From: Enoplolaimus lenunculus
Taxonomy: Eukaryota > Nematoda > Enoplea > Enoplida > Thoracostomopsidae
NCBI GenBank assembly: GCA_030248215.1
Contig: JASANG010000600.1
Coordinates: 1 to 64,000, forward strand
Reading direction: 5' to 3'
Length of the DNA stretch: 64,000 nucleotides
Shown: positions 24,846-37,600 of the stretch, one piece after another
Numbering within the stretch: position 1 is the first letter of the stretch
How the letters are laid out: the number at the start of each line of letters is the position of its first letter
Notes under the pieces: generated by a model
What the model saw: the letters and a program-made list of their open reading frames with translations, nothing else
Told to the model about the DNA's origin: nothing
Database searches by the model: none
Translations under genes and position numbers: made by a program

Positions 24846-25014
24846 CAGGCCATTAGCCAGCTTACCTTGCTAGCGGGGGACTAAGAATTGTTTAGGAAGG
24901 GCATACGAGAGTTTTCGATGACTTACAAGCAAGGTTGGAAATATTCTAGGAAGTCAAAATTTTTCCACGGGAGGCTGAGCCTTTCTAGCCTGGCCCCTCG
25001 TGGCTACGAGCCCG
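24846..25014. mobile_element. hAT-like MITE, group A
   Basis: CAGGCCATTAGCCAG at the left, TGGCTACGAGCCCG at the right, and the full internal order of the group. No convincing target duplication remains. Confidence 0.75.
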
Positions 25015-25477
25015 CGCTCATGAATAATTAGCTGAATATAATTGTACCTACACGTTATAGAAATAATATTTAGATGTTTATTACTGTTTGAATATCAATG
25101 AACTCTCCAGAGATCAAATTATAACTTTCTTTGTTAAAAATTTAACCTAAAACATCAAATATTACAATACTTTTAAGAGTTTGTTTAATACATTGTATAG
25201 TTCTGATGAACTCGGTTGTTCTCTCATTATAGCCGGCATTTACAGAGAACACTGGTCCGAGCACAAAAACTTCTGGACATCAGCACGACTTTAAAATCTA
25301 AATTTTTCAAAAATTCCAATTTGGTATACAATGATCACTGAAAGACTTGAGAAATTCAATTGCCTCAAAAAATTCAAAATCTGACCATTTTTAACTAAAC
25401 GTGAACAAGGAATAATTAAAAACAGGATATTTTGTATACCAGAGTCGTTCGAGTCAATTTAAAACACTGATAACGCT

Positions 25478-25642
25478 CGGGCTCGTAACCAAGGGGGGCA
25501 GGGGGGTCTCAACCCTCTCTGAAAAAATCTTGTCCCCCGAGAAAATTTTCAACCTTGCTTGTAAGTCATTTAAAACTCTTGAATACCCCTCATGAAAATT
25601 TTTTAGCCCCCCCCCGGACAAGGTGAACTGGCTACGGGCCTC
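25478..25642. mobile_element. hAT-like MITE, group A
   Basis: Full-length copy flanked by ATAACGCT (25470-25477) and GTAACGCT (25643-25650). Confidence 0.8.
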
Positions 25643-25855
25643 GTAACGCTTGATACACTGTCGATTTGTCTACAGCGATAATTTGTTAACACTGGAACAC
25701 AAGAGTCAGCATTTGCACATGACCTGCTTAATACACATATACTCGACTTATACACACATTTATATTCTGCTTTTATGGGACACAATCAGGCTAACCATGC
25801 TGGTATTAAACCTACGAGTCATAGGCTATCCGTAATATCTTGTGTAGGGAACAAA

Positions 25856-25989
25856 CAGGGCTGGTTCAGCTACCACTATACCCATATTTGGGGCCCCCAC
25901 CTCCAAAAGCGACCTTCTCCCTAGGCGGTTGAAACAACAACCGCCGATGAAGTTTGGAAAAGCCCCCATCCCTATGCGCTCCGGCACTG
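25856..25989. mobile_element. Short hAT-like MITE, group K
   Basis: CAGGGCTGG at the left, CTCCGGCACTG at the right. Target duplication GGAACAAA/GGCACAAA. The right end matches the element at 35372-35529. Confidence 0.65.
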
Positions 25990-26205
25990 GGCACAAACTA
26001 CACTGGACAATAGTTGACTCGTACATCATATCTAAATATATGGAAACACACATACATTTATGTATACATATCCACATACACCTATGGATATGTAGGTATA
26101 CATACAGATGAGCATATAGAAACGTTACCACTTTTATTCTCCCCCGCAATAGTATTTCGTAGTAGGCACATGTTTTCTTTAAGTTTTACTGTTCATTATT
26201 TTCGT

Positions 26206-26415
26206 AAGCCAAAAGCCTAAGCCAAAGCCTCAGCCTAAGCCGTAGCGTAAGACTAAGCCTACGCCTAAGCGTAAGAAAAACCTAAGCCTAAGCCTACGAA
26301 GCCTAAGCCTACGCCTAAGCGTAAGAAAAACCTAAGTCTAAGCCTATGCTTCAGCCTAAACCTAAGCCTAAACCGCAGCGTAAGCCTAAGCTTAAGCCTA
26401 AGCCTAAGCCTAAAT
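26206..26415. repeat. Long degenerate GCCTAA array
   Basis: About 200 bp of CCTAAG-type units with CGTAAG and CTCAGC variants and a duplicated AAGAAAAACCTAAG block. The longest such tract in the window; no element ends were recognised around it. Confidence 0.85.
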
Positions 26416-26983
26416 ATATTTTATTATTCCAGTCATTTATACATGGGGGGCTTTATGGGGTAAGTAAAAGCAAGTACCACTCCAACATATGTGTATGTTA
26501 TGTGTATTACATATATTATATAATATACGTTTGAATGTGTGTCTGGTGAATATTATGCTGTATATCTTGTGTGTCTCCCTTGTGGCCGACTAGTGTAGAT
26601 ACGCTATATAGTCTAAATTTTGACCGTATTTTTAAGGCAATCATATAATACTTGGATGGCCTATGCGTGGAATGTCTGAGATATGCATGAACAGCATTTT
26701 GTAAGGTTTCTGGTACTATCGGATGAATGTTGGAACTAATTTTGCTAAATAAATGAATTAGCTAAACATGGGTGTATATGTCGTAGGCCACTCTGCTATT
26801 CAGGCCAATTACTAATTGGTCTAGGCCAACCCGCTATTCGAAGCAAATAGCAGTATCCTAAAGCGTCTTAATAAAGCTAAGCATAATTCAAAATGGGCGA
26901 CGAATTGTAGAGTCGATGTAATTTCGGATTACAAGTTGTCGGACGGCCCCATACGTTTCCTCAAAATCAAGACGTAGTGGAAA

Positions 26984-27150
26984 CGGCTCCGTAGCCAGAT
27001 GGGGTAGCAGAGGGAAGGTTCATCCCCTATGGAAGAATTTTGGACCCTAGAAAATTTTCTACTTTCATTGACTGTCATTGAAAACCCATGTATGCTTCTC
27101 CTAAAAATCTTTAGCCGCACTAGCAAGGTGAGCTATGGCTACGGGCCTTG
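26984..27150. mobile_element. hAT-like MITE, group A
   Basis: Flanked by a perfect 8-bp duplication AGTGGAAA (26976-26983 and 27151-27158). Confidence 0.85.
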
Positions 27151-27482
27151 AGTGGAAACTTAAAAAATTTGCTCAAATTTGTGTAAAAAACCGCTACATA
27201 TCTACAAATTGACTGTGTCCGTAGGGTTTCAATTGATAAGAAATACGTAGAATATCTGTTTTACGTGGTGTTTTCGAGCTTAAGGTTTGTTTAGTCTCAA
27301 TTTACTGTTTGTTTTCGGTTGTGTTGCAAGCCATTTACGCTGGCAATCGATTAAAATTAGGAAAATATATAGTAGTGCTTTTATTTAATGCAGGTAAATG
27401 TTACCCCTGGTGACGGTAAACATCCATGCTCCAAGTTTGTCATGACGTTTAAAATTGTTTTTATCGTTCACCGATACTTAAC

Positions 27483-27600
27483 CCTGCTATCAAGGAGCAA
27501 ACCGAGATGAAGAAATATTGAATCCGGAGGTTAATAAAACTTGTCGGAGCCGGAGCCGGAGGCGAAGCAAGAGACGACACGAAATTAAATGTGGTTTAAA
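27483..27600. mobile_element. Group C MITE fragment, degraded
   Basis: ACCCTGCTATCAAGGAGCAA followed by GTCGGAGCCGGAGCCGGAGG, the inverted form of the group C right end. Confidence 0.45.
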
Positions 27601-27763
27601 CCATGTCTATAGATTGGTAATTTTAGCAAGCATCCATAAAGCGGTGTCAAAAAATTTTGCTATATTTTAAAGAAATGCCGACAAATTGTTGTCAAAATTG
27701 TACCAAAATTTATAGCCAAACGTACTGACCGATACAATATTTGTAAATCTATAAAAATAAAAT

Positions 27764-27860
27764 TGTAAAAAATTGTAAGGTAGGGACGGACGTTATCATT
27801 TTAACACAAAAAATTTCTGATGCAGGGGCGTATGCCTTCCCCCCTCTGTATCCGCTAGTG
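27764..27860. repeat. Repeat end, group L
   Basis: AATTGTAAGGTAGGGACGG through GGGGCGTATGCC to TATCCGCTAGTG. Confidence 0.55.
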
Positions 27861-27864
27861 TCTA

Positions 27865-29263
27865 TGATCCTATTTTTACCTCAAAACTTCGCATAAGACG
27901 ACGTGTAGTTGTGTTTATTTCACCGTTTGAGTTTAATTATACGCTTTAGTGTAATGATTAGTCAACTTTCCGGGGTGAAGCAAAATTTTTTCACGGGACC
28001 AGAAGTCGCCCCGACGCGCCTCTGTGGCTACGGGTTAATCCAACATTGATCGTGTGGGGGAAAGTAAAATTCTGTTATTGACCTTGAGATCCCTGATGCC
28101 TGCTGTCCCCTACCGCCCAACCATTCAGCTATAGCACATAATTTTAACGCACTGACCACGACCAACCCCCAAAGGACCGGCAGCAGCGTCGGCTGAACGA
28201 TGCGTTCGGCAGCGAAAAGGCAATCTCGAAATTCAATTTATAGCTCCAAACTTTGCATGAAGTCAGGGTCGTTTACGGCTTTTATGGTGCGGTTCTCATT
28301 GCTAGAACGAGTGTTCCAGGTTGACTTTTATAGGACCCACTGGAAGACGTGTATACAAGAGGAAAGATAGAGGGGATATGTTTAGTCCAGACATCTCTGC
28401 AGAGATTAGAAAATACCACTATTTACAAAGGTTTCGAATAACCTTGAGGATCCAAGAAGTAAAAAAATTCTGTGACATGACAATTTACCCTTTTGAAATG
28501 AAGTCTTTGCTGCACCCATGACCACTGACCGCCAGAGTCGTAGCTCGGACAGCCTTTGATTTTGATGGGGGTTGACGCTGTGTAGCTGTTTATAGAAAGA
28601 AATGCTTAACTAAAGCTTTGGTTTAGGCACACTATGGTGGGATTGTTTGCTTTTGTCTGTATTAGGTTGTTTGGTATTGTTTATTATTATGTTTGTTTAG
28701 TATTATTTTGTTTTCTATTTGTTTTGTTTGTTTGTTTGTTCGTTTGTTTGTTTGTTTGCTTGTTTTAAACAGTTCGGTCGCTCATGGTTTATTCATTTAT
28801 GAGGGGCATAGAAAATTTTAGTTATAATGTTAACAAGCGTTTTTCAACTTGCGGAATATATTTTTTTCTGAGGCTGCAATATTTCCCTTGTCACCCGTAG
28901 TTCAAGAACCGCTCCCTGTTTTTAGTTGTCTCACCCAATTCTATCCTGACTGCAGTATTCTACTCTACGGCGGAAACTACGGGGTACTCTTGCGGACATG
29001 ACCGTAAAAGAATTCTATGGTAGGATTTTTTCCCTTATCTGCCTAGAAATCGTCTTGCGTCCTCTTAAAATTAATAGTTGTTGGGTGTGTTGCGCTCCTA
29101 CTGAATGGAGTTTTTGGGGGTAGTTTGTTGTTTAAATCAGCGTCGATGAAGGATAAAGCTGACTCATTCCATTACCTATCTTATGGAAGTAAATAACTGA
29201 CAAAGACTATTTAAGTGACTAAGTTCTCTAAACATCATGTTAGCAGTCAGCCGTAAAAGGCAA
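27865..29263. other. Unassigned sequence
   Basis: A group A right-end fragment ends near 28036 (GTGGCTACGGGTT). The rest, apart from the GTTT repeat, shows nothing I recognise. Confidence 0.4.
28711..28766. repeat. (GTTT)n microsatellite
   Basis: About a dozen GTTT units with one GTTC interruption. Confidence 0.85.
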
Positions 29264-29435
29264 GACCAATGTATAGAACGAGGCCGTAACAGTAGTACAA
29301 GCGTATTCCTAAGCGTAAGCCTAAACGTAATAATGAGCATATACCTAAACTTAAGCAAAAAATAATCGAAAGCTTGAGCTTTACTCTATTGAAGTCACGC
29401 AGAAAAACGTTCCGCCCCTGATGTTTATATGAGCC
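29264..29435. mobile_element. Group B TTAGGC MITE
   Basis: GACCAATGTATAGAACG start, ATGAGCC end. Duplication AAAGGCAA/AAGGGCTA. Confidence 0.72.
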
Positions 29436-29845
29436 AAGGGCTATCTATATATTTGCTGAGACTATTTTAAGTGCTTTTTAACGGCGGATAACCCGTTGAA
29501 CATGATCCGGCAGCCTTATCATTTTGATTTTTGTCTCAAATCTTTGCATAAAGTTCGTTCATCAACTATACCTTATTTACATGTTTAAATTTTGGCTGAG
29601 TGGTTTGCTCGTTAACAGTAAATTTTATATTCTTGAAGTTAAAACTTAAGGATCCGGTACATTTTATTGGCCACTTGTGCGCATAGGTTTAGGAAACCGC
29701 TTACATAAGCCTCATGCCCAAACGTTTACCTTAAGTTTATCCTATGGCCGTAAATATGGCGGGTAATGTGTTCAACAGTGAAATTTTTAAGATAGGATTC
29801 GAGTAAACGCATATATACTGAGCTGCATCATAAAAAGTATATTTA

Positions 29846-30068
29846 GGGCCCATATTCTCAAAAGTGTATATCAACTATCATCAGTTAGTAATAGGTTTTC
29901 TAAACTCACAAACTATAGCAGTTGTGAAACTCAAAATTGGGTCAGGAGTCGAGCGAATCATATGCGAAAAAAGTGCTAACTTTGAGCTTCAGCATTCACC
30001 AGCTCGAAAGTTACAAAACCTACCACCAACTTGTTGATAGTTGCTACACACATTTTAGAATACGGTCA
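29846..30068. mobile_element. Group G palindromic MITE
   Basis: GGGCCCATATTCTCAAAAGTG start and ACACATTTTAGAATACGG end. Confidence 0.72.
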
Positions 30069-32549
30069 TCGTTTGTAGCAGAGTCTTAAAATGAAATTTT
30101 AAAATAATGATGAATTAATTTACTGAATGAAATAACGTATTGTTCAAATTGTTTTACTTGCCGCGTTAAAAGGATGTCAGAAACAACATCTTTATTTCAT
30201 GACTGAAATTTAAGGTACTTTTGTGCTTACAATCAAGCTTACACTTATTTTAACATAGCTGAAATTCTGGTCATGCTACCAGGAACCGCCTGTGAAACTG
30301 TACTTAATTTTCTGGTAGAAAAGCAATACTAAACTGGTTGCAAATGTGGCCAATAAAATATTTTATCCAGTGCTGTGGCGGATCCTGAAACTCCGGATGG
30401 GAGAGTCTGCGCAATATAGATCAGCAAAAAAGTCGGAGCGGATAGAACGGAAAGCGAACGGAGTTGTCAGTACTAACTCTTGATACAAAATTTAGGTTTT
30501 GATAAGTACTGGGTACTATAGACCTTGCTGCCTCCGTTTGAACGGAATGACTTTTATTTCTAACTGTTGGTTTTATGTACTGCTATGCGATGTCAAATAG
30601 TGCCCTGTGTCCTACCAAAAGGTTTGGATTTTGTTAACCCCCTCCCTGTTGTTCTAAAAAGGGAAGTATCTTGACCTCACAGTTATGAATTAGTTATTAA
30701 AATAGCATCGGTTCCAAGGTCTTTTCTCGGTAGCGTTAGCTTGAACCTTTCAGTTTCACTGCGTAGAATGAACGGCGGTATTTTCGCAACACAGTCCTGA
30801 ACGATACAAAATACCGTTCCGGTTGTGAATTTAATATTAAAAGCAATCAATCAATACCTTAATAATATGCCGTACATATTGTACTCCAACCGCACTGTTC
30901 GAACCGGAACACGTATAGAAGCCAGTTACGCTATGCATTTACAGGTTAACCAGGCACGGAACACCCAGCCAAGTCACATTGCTGTACCATAGCTAATACG
31001 CGTCTATAAAGGCCCGTACGTCCTTACGGGGGTTGTATTTATTGAAATTCCTAGAGACAAGAAAATGGCAGTAGGACCAGGCTGTATAACCAGCTGCGGG
31101 TTAAAAAAATATTTCCGCTTACTGCTCTCGATTGCAAGATACTTTTAAATAAGGTTATATCCTCCTGAAATGAAATTCTGTGTTTATGCCCATAAGGTTG
31201 TACCGGTAGTAGTACACTTTGGCGTATGTTTCTCCACAACTTGTAGGGACCCCGTAAAGAAAAATTTGCTTTATACGCGGCGAGTTGTAGCGCTGGTTTT
31301 TGTCTAAAACTATATGGTAGAATAGATATAAAGATCAGCTGTTGCGTACTGTTCAGCGGTTGCGGTATACACGTTTCCTATCGAGTATATATTGTAGTGG
31401 CAGTTGCAAAAATATGAGCGAACGGTACAATAGAAGGCACTGGCAACGTTTAAATATCAGAGAGTGCTTTAAAATGGAATATAATATGCCGATGTGGTGG
31501 TACCTTTTGTCGTTTGTAGGGTGGGTGACATGCTGGGCTGTGACTCCAGGAGCGTTGCGAGGATTTCATTTTGGGAGGCATACCTTCATTCAATGTATTT
31601 TTGCGAACAAGCGTAGCGTGAGGGAAAAAGTGTTTTGGACTTCAAGATCCAGCTGGTTTATCCTGAAGCCTGTAAAAGTGTGTGTGTTAATGGCTTATAG
31701 CCCCATTATCATCTGGCTCGTATACGCCGCTGTTTAACACAGCATAGTTTGAGTTCAAGTTGAAGAAAAAATACATATATAAGGCTAATTTTTGACTTTG
31801 ATGTCCAGTTATCAGGTACCCGTTTATGGTAAATATAATATACTCAAAAACGGTTTATATGGTTATAGAAATGATTGTGTTAGTGTTTTGTGCAGTGGAT
31901 TTGAACAAGATTTGGCAAAGCTTGAGCTTGTTTAAGCTTCAGTTTAGGGTACAAAAAGGCTTAGGCTTAGGCTTAAGCTTAAGCTTCCGGTTAGAAAAAA
32001 CATTCTTAGGCTCACGCATAGGTAATTAAGCCTAGGCTAGCCTAAGCCTAGACTAGCCTAAACCTTGCTTAAGCATCTTTCTATTCCTACGCTTTACGTG
32101 GGCCAGTAGTTTTTAGACTATGAAAGTATGATTTTTCTTCTTTATGGCAGTTTATGCAGTTTGCTGCTCTTGTACACTTGTCCCCACAGGCGTAGGCTTA
32201 GGCTCAGACAAATGATTTAGAAACAGGCGTATCTAACACTAAGCCTGAGTGTAAACTTTGCCTAAATCTTTTCTCTACCTAAGCCTAAGTCTAAGCTGAG
32301 TCATATTCTTAAATGTGGGGTAAGCGTACCACAGCCCACGTTGCTTCTGCGGCTCCGGTAGATGTTAGTTTTTATCGTGCAATACCACACAATGCCCCCT
32401 CGTGTTTCGAGTTTTCTGTTTATCAGCACCGCGCTAAGCACAATTCGTTTACAAACCAGAGGCTATAAGCTAATGAACCACTTCCTTTCAACTTGGTAAG
32501 TAGCGCTCACAGAAGCAAATAATATTTATCTTGGATCCGACTTCGGTAG
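30069..32549. other. Unassigned sequence with one long open frame
   Basis: A 131-residue plus frame at 31342-31737 overlaps the dispersed AGGATTTCATTTTGGGAGG repeat and lacks splice support. A CAGTGCTGTGGCGGATCC end at 30368 may be a lone group D-like terminus. Confidence 0.4.
31956..32090. repeat. TTAGGC-like array with reversal of orientation
   Basis: GCTTAGGCTTAGGCTTAAGC reads one way, then AGCCTAGGCTAGCCTAAGC the other, giving an imperfect palindrome about 60 bp either side of 32030. Confidence 0.65.
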
Positions 32550-32715
32550 TGAGCTCGTAGCCAAGGGGGGGCAGGGAGGGCTTAATAGCTCACTTTTCCT
32601 CGAACAATTTTGGCCCCTAGAAAATTTTCACATGCCTGTAAGTCAACGAAAACCCTTGCATGCGGCTCCTAAAACGATTTTAGCCCCTTAGCAAGGTGAA
32701 CCAGCTACTGGCCTG
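32550..32715. mobile_element. hAT-like MITE, group A
   Basis: Full-length copy. Target duplication TTCGGTAG/TCTGGTAG with two changes. Confidence 0.78.
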
Positions 32716-33028
32716 TCTGGTAGTTTGGAATCATTTAAATTGAACGCTAGGTTTTAAAATACGTTGCGAACACGTAAATATTTATAAATGTGATGTGTTT
32801 ACCATCTGTCTAATGGCAACAGTGCTGGTTTAATGTTTGTATATGGTACAATTCGGTACCATGGTTACACATATATTAAAATTTCGTCCAATAAACTCAA
32901 GTTGAATTATTTCGTGGGATGATTTCCCATACCAAAATGATTATTAGATCCGGATTTCAATCGCCTGTTTACCATGGATTTGTCAATTGAAAACTTTTCA
33001 GTGAACGATTATAAATTGAAGGGGAAAA

Positions 33029-33288
33029 GGTTGCGCTATACTCGCCGCGCGCCGCCGAACGCCGCCAAATGCCGCCAAGCGCTGCCGCACGCCGCCGGAC
33101 GTCGCTGCGCGGCAGTAGAAATTTTTTTATTGAAATTTGTCGCAAGCCATGAAATAAGTTTTGCCTATGTTTTTCATAGCAACGTATAGCGTCGTTCGGC
33201 GGCTTCCGATGACGTTCTGCGGCGATCGGCGGCGCGCGGCAGCGTCCGGCACAGTAAAGCATAGCGCAACCCTAAAGTATAGCGCAAC
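33029..33288. mobile_element. Group H MITE, CGCCG-rich, upstream of the coiled-coil gene
   Basis: GGTTGCGCTATAC at the left and GTATAGCGCAAC at the right enclose two GC-rich blocks of CGCCG units on opposite strands around an AT-rich middle. It lies about 650 bp before the gene's start codon. Confidence 0.68.
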
Positions 33289-33436
33289 AAAAGATATGTT
33301 TAGTAATTTCGTCAACGCTGTAGACTTCAAAGCTATCTGACAGTTACAATCAGTTGAATTCAAACTACTTAAATATTAAGAAAAATACATGAACACCGGT
33401 GCGGTTTAAAAGAAGCTATGACTATAACAACTTGCC

Positions 33437-33590
33437 ACCCAACAGTATCCTAAAGCCTATGAATATATATTTGAGCATAATCCTATGCGTAATCCTAAAA
33501 CTGTAAGCATAATGATTGGCGAAGAATTGTCGAGTCAATGAAATTTCAGATTCTAAGTTGTTGTTGTTTGACGGCGAATTGTCGTGATAC
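33437..33590. repeat. Second CCTAAG-bearing repeat group (GGCGAAGAATTGTCG type)
   Basis: Degenerate CCTAA units followed by GGCGAAGAATTGTCGAGTCA and AATTGTCGTGATACC. Related copies lie at 26818-26950, 35781-35972 and around 50150-50315. The flanks differ from group B. Confidence 0.6.
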
Positions 33591-33942
33591 CCGGATTAAA
33601 AACCATTACAAAGGCGAACTGAAGTAAAAATGTAAATTTTTCTTTGAACCTAGATAGACCTTTTGTCAAAGTATATACATTTATCTGCCTGTATAACGAA
33701 AATATTACGGCATACCAGAAATAGATTTAAATTTAATTGTGAGCCAAAATAATGATAGCGTTGACAAATTTGATTTTCAAATTTTTTATCTATAGGGAGC
33801 TTCCGTCAGTCTATAATTTTGTAATCGACCTTAAATTATTACTACTTCCACGCGAACAATTCTTGTCAAATCTGATCTACTTCAATTGTCTGAGCTATCG
33901 CTTACTTCTTCCTGAAATCGTTGTAAAGTTGTATCCCAACAC

Positions 33943-34605
33943 ATGGAAGTATCCACAGCATCAGCACCTGGTGGACAAGGGTCACTCACCCCGCGTACTC
34001 GTCGCAAACAACAAAGACAGACAAGTGTTCTACAAAACCGTGTCAAGGTAAACCGATCGAGTTAGCTATCGTTTCGACGCGGAATATTAAGCTTTAAAAT
34101 TGGTCGTTGACGAAATTTATTCACTACAGATGCATTTTGTGAATTGGGTTTTGTTAATTAAATGGCTGAAAAGTTAAAACTTGAATTTGAGACGATTTTC
34201 AATTGGTAAGAAGTATTTTTTGCTTGTCTCTATTTACGTGCGGTATTGTTTTTGGCCAATGAATTCAAACGAGCTTTCTAGACTGCAGAATCGAACAAAA
34301 GTAAGGCAACACGGCTGTTAAATAGTTCAATGCGAGAAAACACTGTTTACGTTTTGCTGACTCAACTCTAGGACGTATTAAGCTGAGACGAACGTGTCAA
34401 AGGATATAATTCTGTAATTTTCTAATTTAGCATATACCATCTATTACTGGTAGCTTATCTACTGTGAAAATTTGGTTTGAGTACAGTATCTTTAGCCTAA
34501 ATTTGTTTTATCAATCGATTTTTCAGTTTTAACAAAACCCTTTCGCTAGCAACATTTTGATGTGGAAAGCGTAGAATTTTATGATTTCGGCAGTTGTATT
34601 AACTG

Positions 34606-34665
<60 letters not shown>

Positions 34666-37600
34666 GTAATAATAATAATAATAATTGAAAATTTCAACTT
34701 CAAACTTTCTATTCAAGTTAAAAGTTGTTACGGATGTTTAAATCTAAAAACGGTTTGTTTTTAGTCTTTGGCCGAAGAAAATGAAAAACTTCAACGACAG
34801 TTTCGTGATGTGATGCGCGAACGTGACCGACAGTTGAAAGAAATTGCGTCAAAAGAAGCACAAAAGTAAAAAGATAACAATACAATATAAATAAACTATC
34901 TGAATGTTTAGGTTGCGCTATACGGTTCGAGCGGCACTTGATGGTACCCATAGGTTCTGGACACCAGTTGACAGGTCGCTGGATGGTAATCAAATAGTCA
35001 AAAAATATTGCACTGCCCTTAAATTATCTACTTGGTGCTTGGAATCACAGTTTTTTTAATTTATGTACTTTTAATTGTGGGGAGGTGGATTCGCACCTTA
35101 GCCTGCAATCCGCACATGAAGCAGTAAGTGGGAAATGTTTAAGTACAGTTGTTTTTATAAGTACCTTTATCATTTTATAATACAAATCATAAGTGTAGGG
35201 GCCCACGATAACTACAAGAGTCCGGCCGCTAAGCTTTAGCTTAATTGTAAGCCGAAACCTTAATCTAAGTCTATGTCTAATGTCGCAAGCCACCTCCGGA
35301 CTAAAACTTCTAATGCTGCGCTATATCAGCTAAGGACTTACCGGGTAGAGGCACCGCTACCTGAAAGTAACCAGAGCCGGAGCAGCCACCCCTATTCCTT
35401 TCTTTGGGGGGTCACCCCTAAAGGGGCCCCACACTAACCGGTTGTAACAAAAACCACAGAAGTTTTAAAATGTGTGTGGCCCCCACCTGGAGTGTGGCAC
35501 AGCCCTCACCCCTGTCTACTCCGGCACTGCAGGTAACCACCCCGGGGTTCTTTCCAGCTCCCGATAGTTTCAACTAAATTTCCAGTGCAGTTGCCCTCAC
35601 AACACATGTACTAAAAATGCGTTTCTAGCTGGTATCCCAAAATATTCTGCTAATTCACAGACCGGTGTCCGAAATACATCTGCACATGAACCTAAGGCTA
35701 AACTTCCCTGTTTTTAATTGTCCCAATCGCCCAAAGTCTCCTAGTGGTCAGCCTTCTATAATTAACGAATCTACGCCAATTCGTTGCCCGACAACGTGTC
35801 GCTCATTTGTATCCTAAAACCTACGAACATATCTAAGCATATTCCTAAGCGTAATCCTAAACCTAAGCCCAAGCGTAAGCATAATGACGGCTGACGAACC
35901 ATCGAATCGATGAAATTTCGGATTGCAACTTTATCGGGCGACGAGTTGATGGATGACGATTGGTCATGATACCATAATTACCTTGGGCTTATTTTAGGAA
36001 ACGTTTTCAAATTTTTTTAATTTTTTGTTTTTTTAGATATGAAAGTAAACTCGACCAAGTTAGACGTCGTATGCATGAACAACGCGTCAAAGAAGTTCAA
36101 ATGATAAAAACGAACATTGCACGCGATTATGGCTGGCGTGTTGATGTATTGCAACAGAGCAAGGTACGCTTTGAAACAAGCTCAACTGATATACACAGCA
36201 CAGGGGGCGTAACAGCTGGACGAACGCGAGGAAGGTGCAGTAGGGGATTTAGGATTTTCCGGCTGGTAGTAAAAAATTTTTTTGTATTCCGCACTTTTAC
36301 AGTTTTAAAGCGAGTTTTTAACAGCTTTTTTTAATATTTTAAATTGACGTCATTTCAACAAGGCCGCAAAAAAATTTGAAGTCGTCGTTCAATCTTGGCA
36401 TGTTTTTCACTTATGCATCGTTCGCAATAAAAAATTTCATTTTGCCACCGAAAACACTATACGGTACGGTTAACACGTGTCAAATGTCAAAAATGTCATG
36501 CGTTAATCCTACCATAATGCAAAAATTGTGTTAACTTTATAGACATTAATGTTGTGATTTATATGTTAGGAAAATTATACAGACTAGTGCGCTCGATCCG
36601 AATTTCATTTTTTAATGTGTACCAGAAATTATATTTTCTTCTGTTTTCAATATTGATTTCAGGATAAAGAAGTTGCGCGCATACAAAGTCGACTCACCGC
36701 TCGTCAAAATTTACAAGACGCATTGGCCAAAGCGAAAAAGGGTACTGTAGTGAAACCAATAAGTGAGAAAGGGTAGCAAAATACGGTCCCCATTGATGCC
36801 TAATCATTAGGAGTCCGTATGCCTAATGATAGTCCGTCTGTGGACAGAGTCTATAAGCCCTAATTACAGATCATAAAAGAGACCAAAGCAGAATAGCCTA
36901 GGGTACTCAAATATGTAATACACTTCAGACAATTAGAATAAACCTTATATAAAATGCGAAAAACAGGCTAACGAGCGAGGCAATCAGCTGAAATACTTCG
37001 AAGCAAGTTAGTTCTGCCAAAAGAAAGAATATAAAAGAAATGATGTTGAGTCGAACTAGTCAACCAAATAACATGGGGAGCTCTCTGGAGAGGCAAATAA
37101 ATATCAATCCCCTCTTATTCGGGTCGCTACTGTATATTTACACGGCAGATATCGAATATCAATTTGCATATTACCATCATACTCTCATGCAGTTTTAGTA
37201 GTACTGCAGTATAGTTATTTATTCGCCATTTCAGTGTAATTTTAAATTTGGCAAATTTAAAAAATTTCAACCATTGAGGTTTACCAAAAAAAAACCTTAA
37301 AACAGGATCTTTGACAACACTTTACCGATTATTGATAAAATTGGCCAGTTCAACATCATTATTGTTGTCTAAATTTCCCTCGCCTCCAGCTCCGACGTAA
37401 ATGAAGTTTTGGTAGTTTTAGAGATTGACATTTTGAAATCACGGCTCGCAGATGCTGCGCAAAGCATCGCAGAGTTGGATGACGCGTTGGAAATGGCGAA
37501 AACTGAATGCAAATCAGTTCGGAAAGAACTCGAAGAAACTCGTGTACAAAGTGCTGACGAAGTGCGAAATATGCGTGCTGCGTACGAAGAACAGCGAGAA

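Noticed and set aside
26206-26415. A true telomere or chromosome end
   Set aside because: Units are heavily mutated, unique sequence continues on both sides, and most other arrays lie within transposon borders.
31342-31737. 131-residue plus frame as a membrane protein gene
   Set aside because: It overlaps a dispersed repeat found near 21.0 and 51.4 kb and has no splice or start support.
32969-33363. Open frames over the CGCCG-rich block, both strands
   Set aside because: They translate the interior of a group H MITE with inverted ends.
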